Part shown: piece by piece, positions 63,188-64,000 of the stretch | How positions within the stretch are numbered: position 1 is the first letter of the stretch | How the letters are laid out: each line of letters begins with the position of its first letter | Assembly: GCF_964059965.1 (NCBI RefSeq) | Contig: NZ_OZ060923.1 | Span: forward strand, 248,001 to 312,000 | DNA length: 64,000 nt | Origin: Fukatsuia anoeciicola | GTDB lineage: Bacteria > Pseudomonadota > Gammaproteobacteria > Enterobacterales > Enterobacteriaceae | Reading direction: 5' to 3' | Notes under the pieces: generated by a model | The model's input: only the letters and a program-made list of their open reading frames with translations | What the model was told of the DNA's origin: nothing | The model's database searches: none | Program-made: the position numbers and the translations under genes

Positions 63188-63214
63188 TTAAAAAACCCGT
63201 CACTAGACGGGTTT
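63188..63214 (-). terminator. Rho-independent terminator of cspC
   Basis: On the minus strand a perfect 9-bp stem (aaacccgtc / gacgggttt) with a 4-base loop is followed directly by T-rich sequence, about 10 bp after the cspC stop. A textbook terminator. Confidence 0.88.
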
Positions 63215-63223
63215 ATAATTGAT

Positions 63224-63433
63224 TCATATAACATTAACATTTGCTGCGGAAGGGCCTTTTTGTCCATCCTGAATTTCAAATTCTACAATCTGACCTTCTG
63301 CTAAAGTTTTAAATCCATTACTTTGAATTGCAGAGAAATGTACAAATACATCTTTGCTACCATCAGATGGCGTAATAAAACCAAACCCCTTAGACTCGTT
63401 GAACCACTTAACTTGACCTTTTATCTTTGCCAT
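63224..63433 (-). CDS. cspC: Cold-shock-like protein CspC
   Basis: A 69-residue cold-shock domain; in E. coli CspC is a constitutive RNA chaperone and antiterminator that stabilises stress mRNAs. The sequence begins MAKIKGQVKWFNESKGFGFITP and ends GQKGPSAANVNVI, closer to E. coli CspC than to CspE. RNP1 (KGFGFI) and RNP2 (VFVHF) are intact. It has its own terminator and a leader related to that of the csp gene at 5362. An AAAGGAAATA ribosome binding site precedes the start. Confidence 0.95.
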   Translation of the reverse strand: MAKIKGQVKWFNESKGFGFITPSDGSKDVFVHFSAIQSNGFKTLAEGQIVEFEIQDGQKGPSAANVNVI

Positions 63434-64000
63434 CTTGAGTATTTCCTTTAGATTATTTTATTCGCCCGTAGGCATTTAAATAGATAAACTTGAGTCGTTA
63501 CTGTTTGAGGCACTAAGATAAAGATCAACAGAGAAACGATATCCACGATAACGCTTTTACTCAGAACTTCTTTACTAAAAATGCCACATATATACAGAAC
63601 TTTACCTCATTTTACCCATGATTGTTATTACATACTCTTAATGCGTTGGCAAGTTATTTTAATTGCCCGCATTTTTATTATACATATTTTAATGTTACTA
63701 ATTTAAAACAATGTATAAATAAACTACATCTTGTCAGATGTCCAGTCTATTTTAATGTAATGTCTAATTATTAGCTTTGATGGATATATTAAAATTTTTA
63801 CTATATTTACTTATAATTTATCATTATAGTTCTATAAAATGATATCGCTTAAGTTTTAAGATAAAATTAGACTCTATTAATTTTAAAATTTATTATTAAA
63901 TAATATTTTTTAGGTTAATGATATACTTAATAGACAAGCTTTAAAATAAGATTTACTATTACACTTCATAGTAAATCTTTAAGTCATATAACATATTATA
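63434..64000 (-). promoter_or_regulatory. cspC leader and upstream region
   Basis: The first 240 or so bases upstream of cspC (63434-63680) are less AT-rich than the desert. They contain aaagcgttatcgtggata (63557-63540, minus strand), shared with the leader of the other csp gene, and gcctacgggcg shortly before the ribosome binding site. No promoter can be fixed with confidence. From 63680 to the window end nothing is recognisable. Confidence 0.45.

Overview
The window looks like a piece of the chromosome of a heritable insect endosymbiont in the Enterobacterales (Gammaproteobacteria). Almost every protein is a close relative of an Escherichia coli housekeeping protein, several E. coli gene orders survive, the DNA is very A+T-rich, and the genes are separated by long AT-rich deserts with no readable gene. 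By my own sum, coding sequence covers about 37.6 kb of 64 kb (roughly 59%). There are no transposases, phage genes, CRISPR arrays, restriction systems or secretion systems. This fits a lineage midway through genome reduction, with dead genes eroding in place. Gamma symbionts of mealybugs such as Ca. Gullanella have this general character, but I cannot assign a species from the sequence alone.

Layout. 1-3133 (minus): lepA-lepB-rnc, with rnc cut by the window edge. 3134-8749: two deserts around a cold-shock gene (cspE-like). 8750-12455: ftsH, rlmE, a dead yhbY and greA, in the E. coli order. 14987-15166: tRNA-Ser(GCU) and tRNA-Arg(ACG). 15825-18724: murI and tRNA-Asn lie between two arms of a 415/471-bp inverted repeat of about 97% identity. 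19254-26693: trhO and lpxL (divergent), cvrA, argS and murJ (convergent, overlapping). 27730-35864: ndk, rlmN, (rodZ lost), ispG, hisS, yfgM, (bamB a pseudogene), der. 37422-50226: tRNA-Thr(UGU), tRNA-Tyr, tRNA-Gly, (thrT and tufB lost), secE, nusG, rplK, rplA, rplJ, rplL, rpoB, rpoC. 51036-54535: an rRNA locus with a complete 16S gene, tRNA-Glu, only the central part of a 23S gene, no 5S, and tRNA-Thr(GGU). 54645-61642 (minus): holC-valS, gmhA and an N-terminally truncated clpB. 63224-63433: cspC.

How the genes work together. The set is dominated by transcription (rpoB, rpoC, nusG, greA), translation (three aminoacyl-tRNA synthetases, ribosomal proteins L11, L1, L10 and L7/L12, eight tRNAs, der, lepA, rlmE, rlmN, trhO) and protein export or quality control (secE, lepB, yfgM, ftsH, clpB). 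A smaller set keeps an envelope: glutamate racemase and the lipid II flippase (peptidoglycan), LpxL and GmhA (lipid A and heptose of LPS), and a CvrA-type cation/proton antiporter. IspG supplies isoprenoids. The cell therefore probably still makes at least part of its own wall and LPS.

The observations most worth a second look are the inverted repeat flanking murI/tRNA-Asn, the truncated 23S gene beside an intact 16S gene, a 34-residue in-frame expansion in RpoB, the loss of the ClpB N-domain down to the equivalent of the natural short isoform, recognisable yhbY and bamB pseudogenes, and deserts rich in perfect hairpins and degenerate dispersed repeats. I did not find a new defence, mobile or biosynthetic system.
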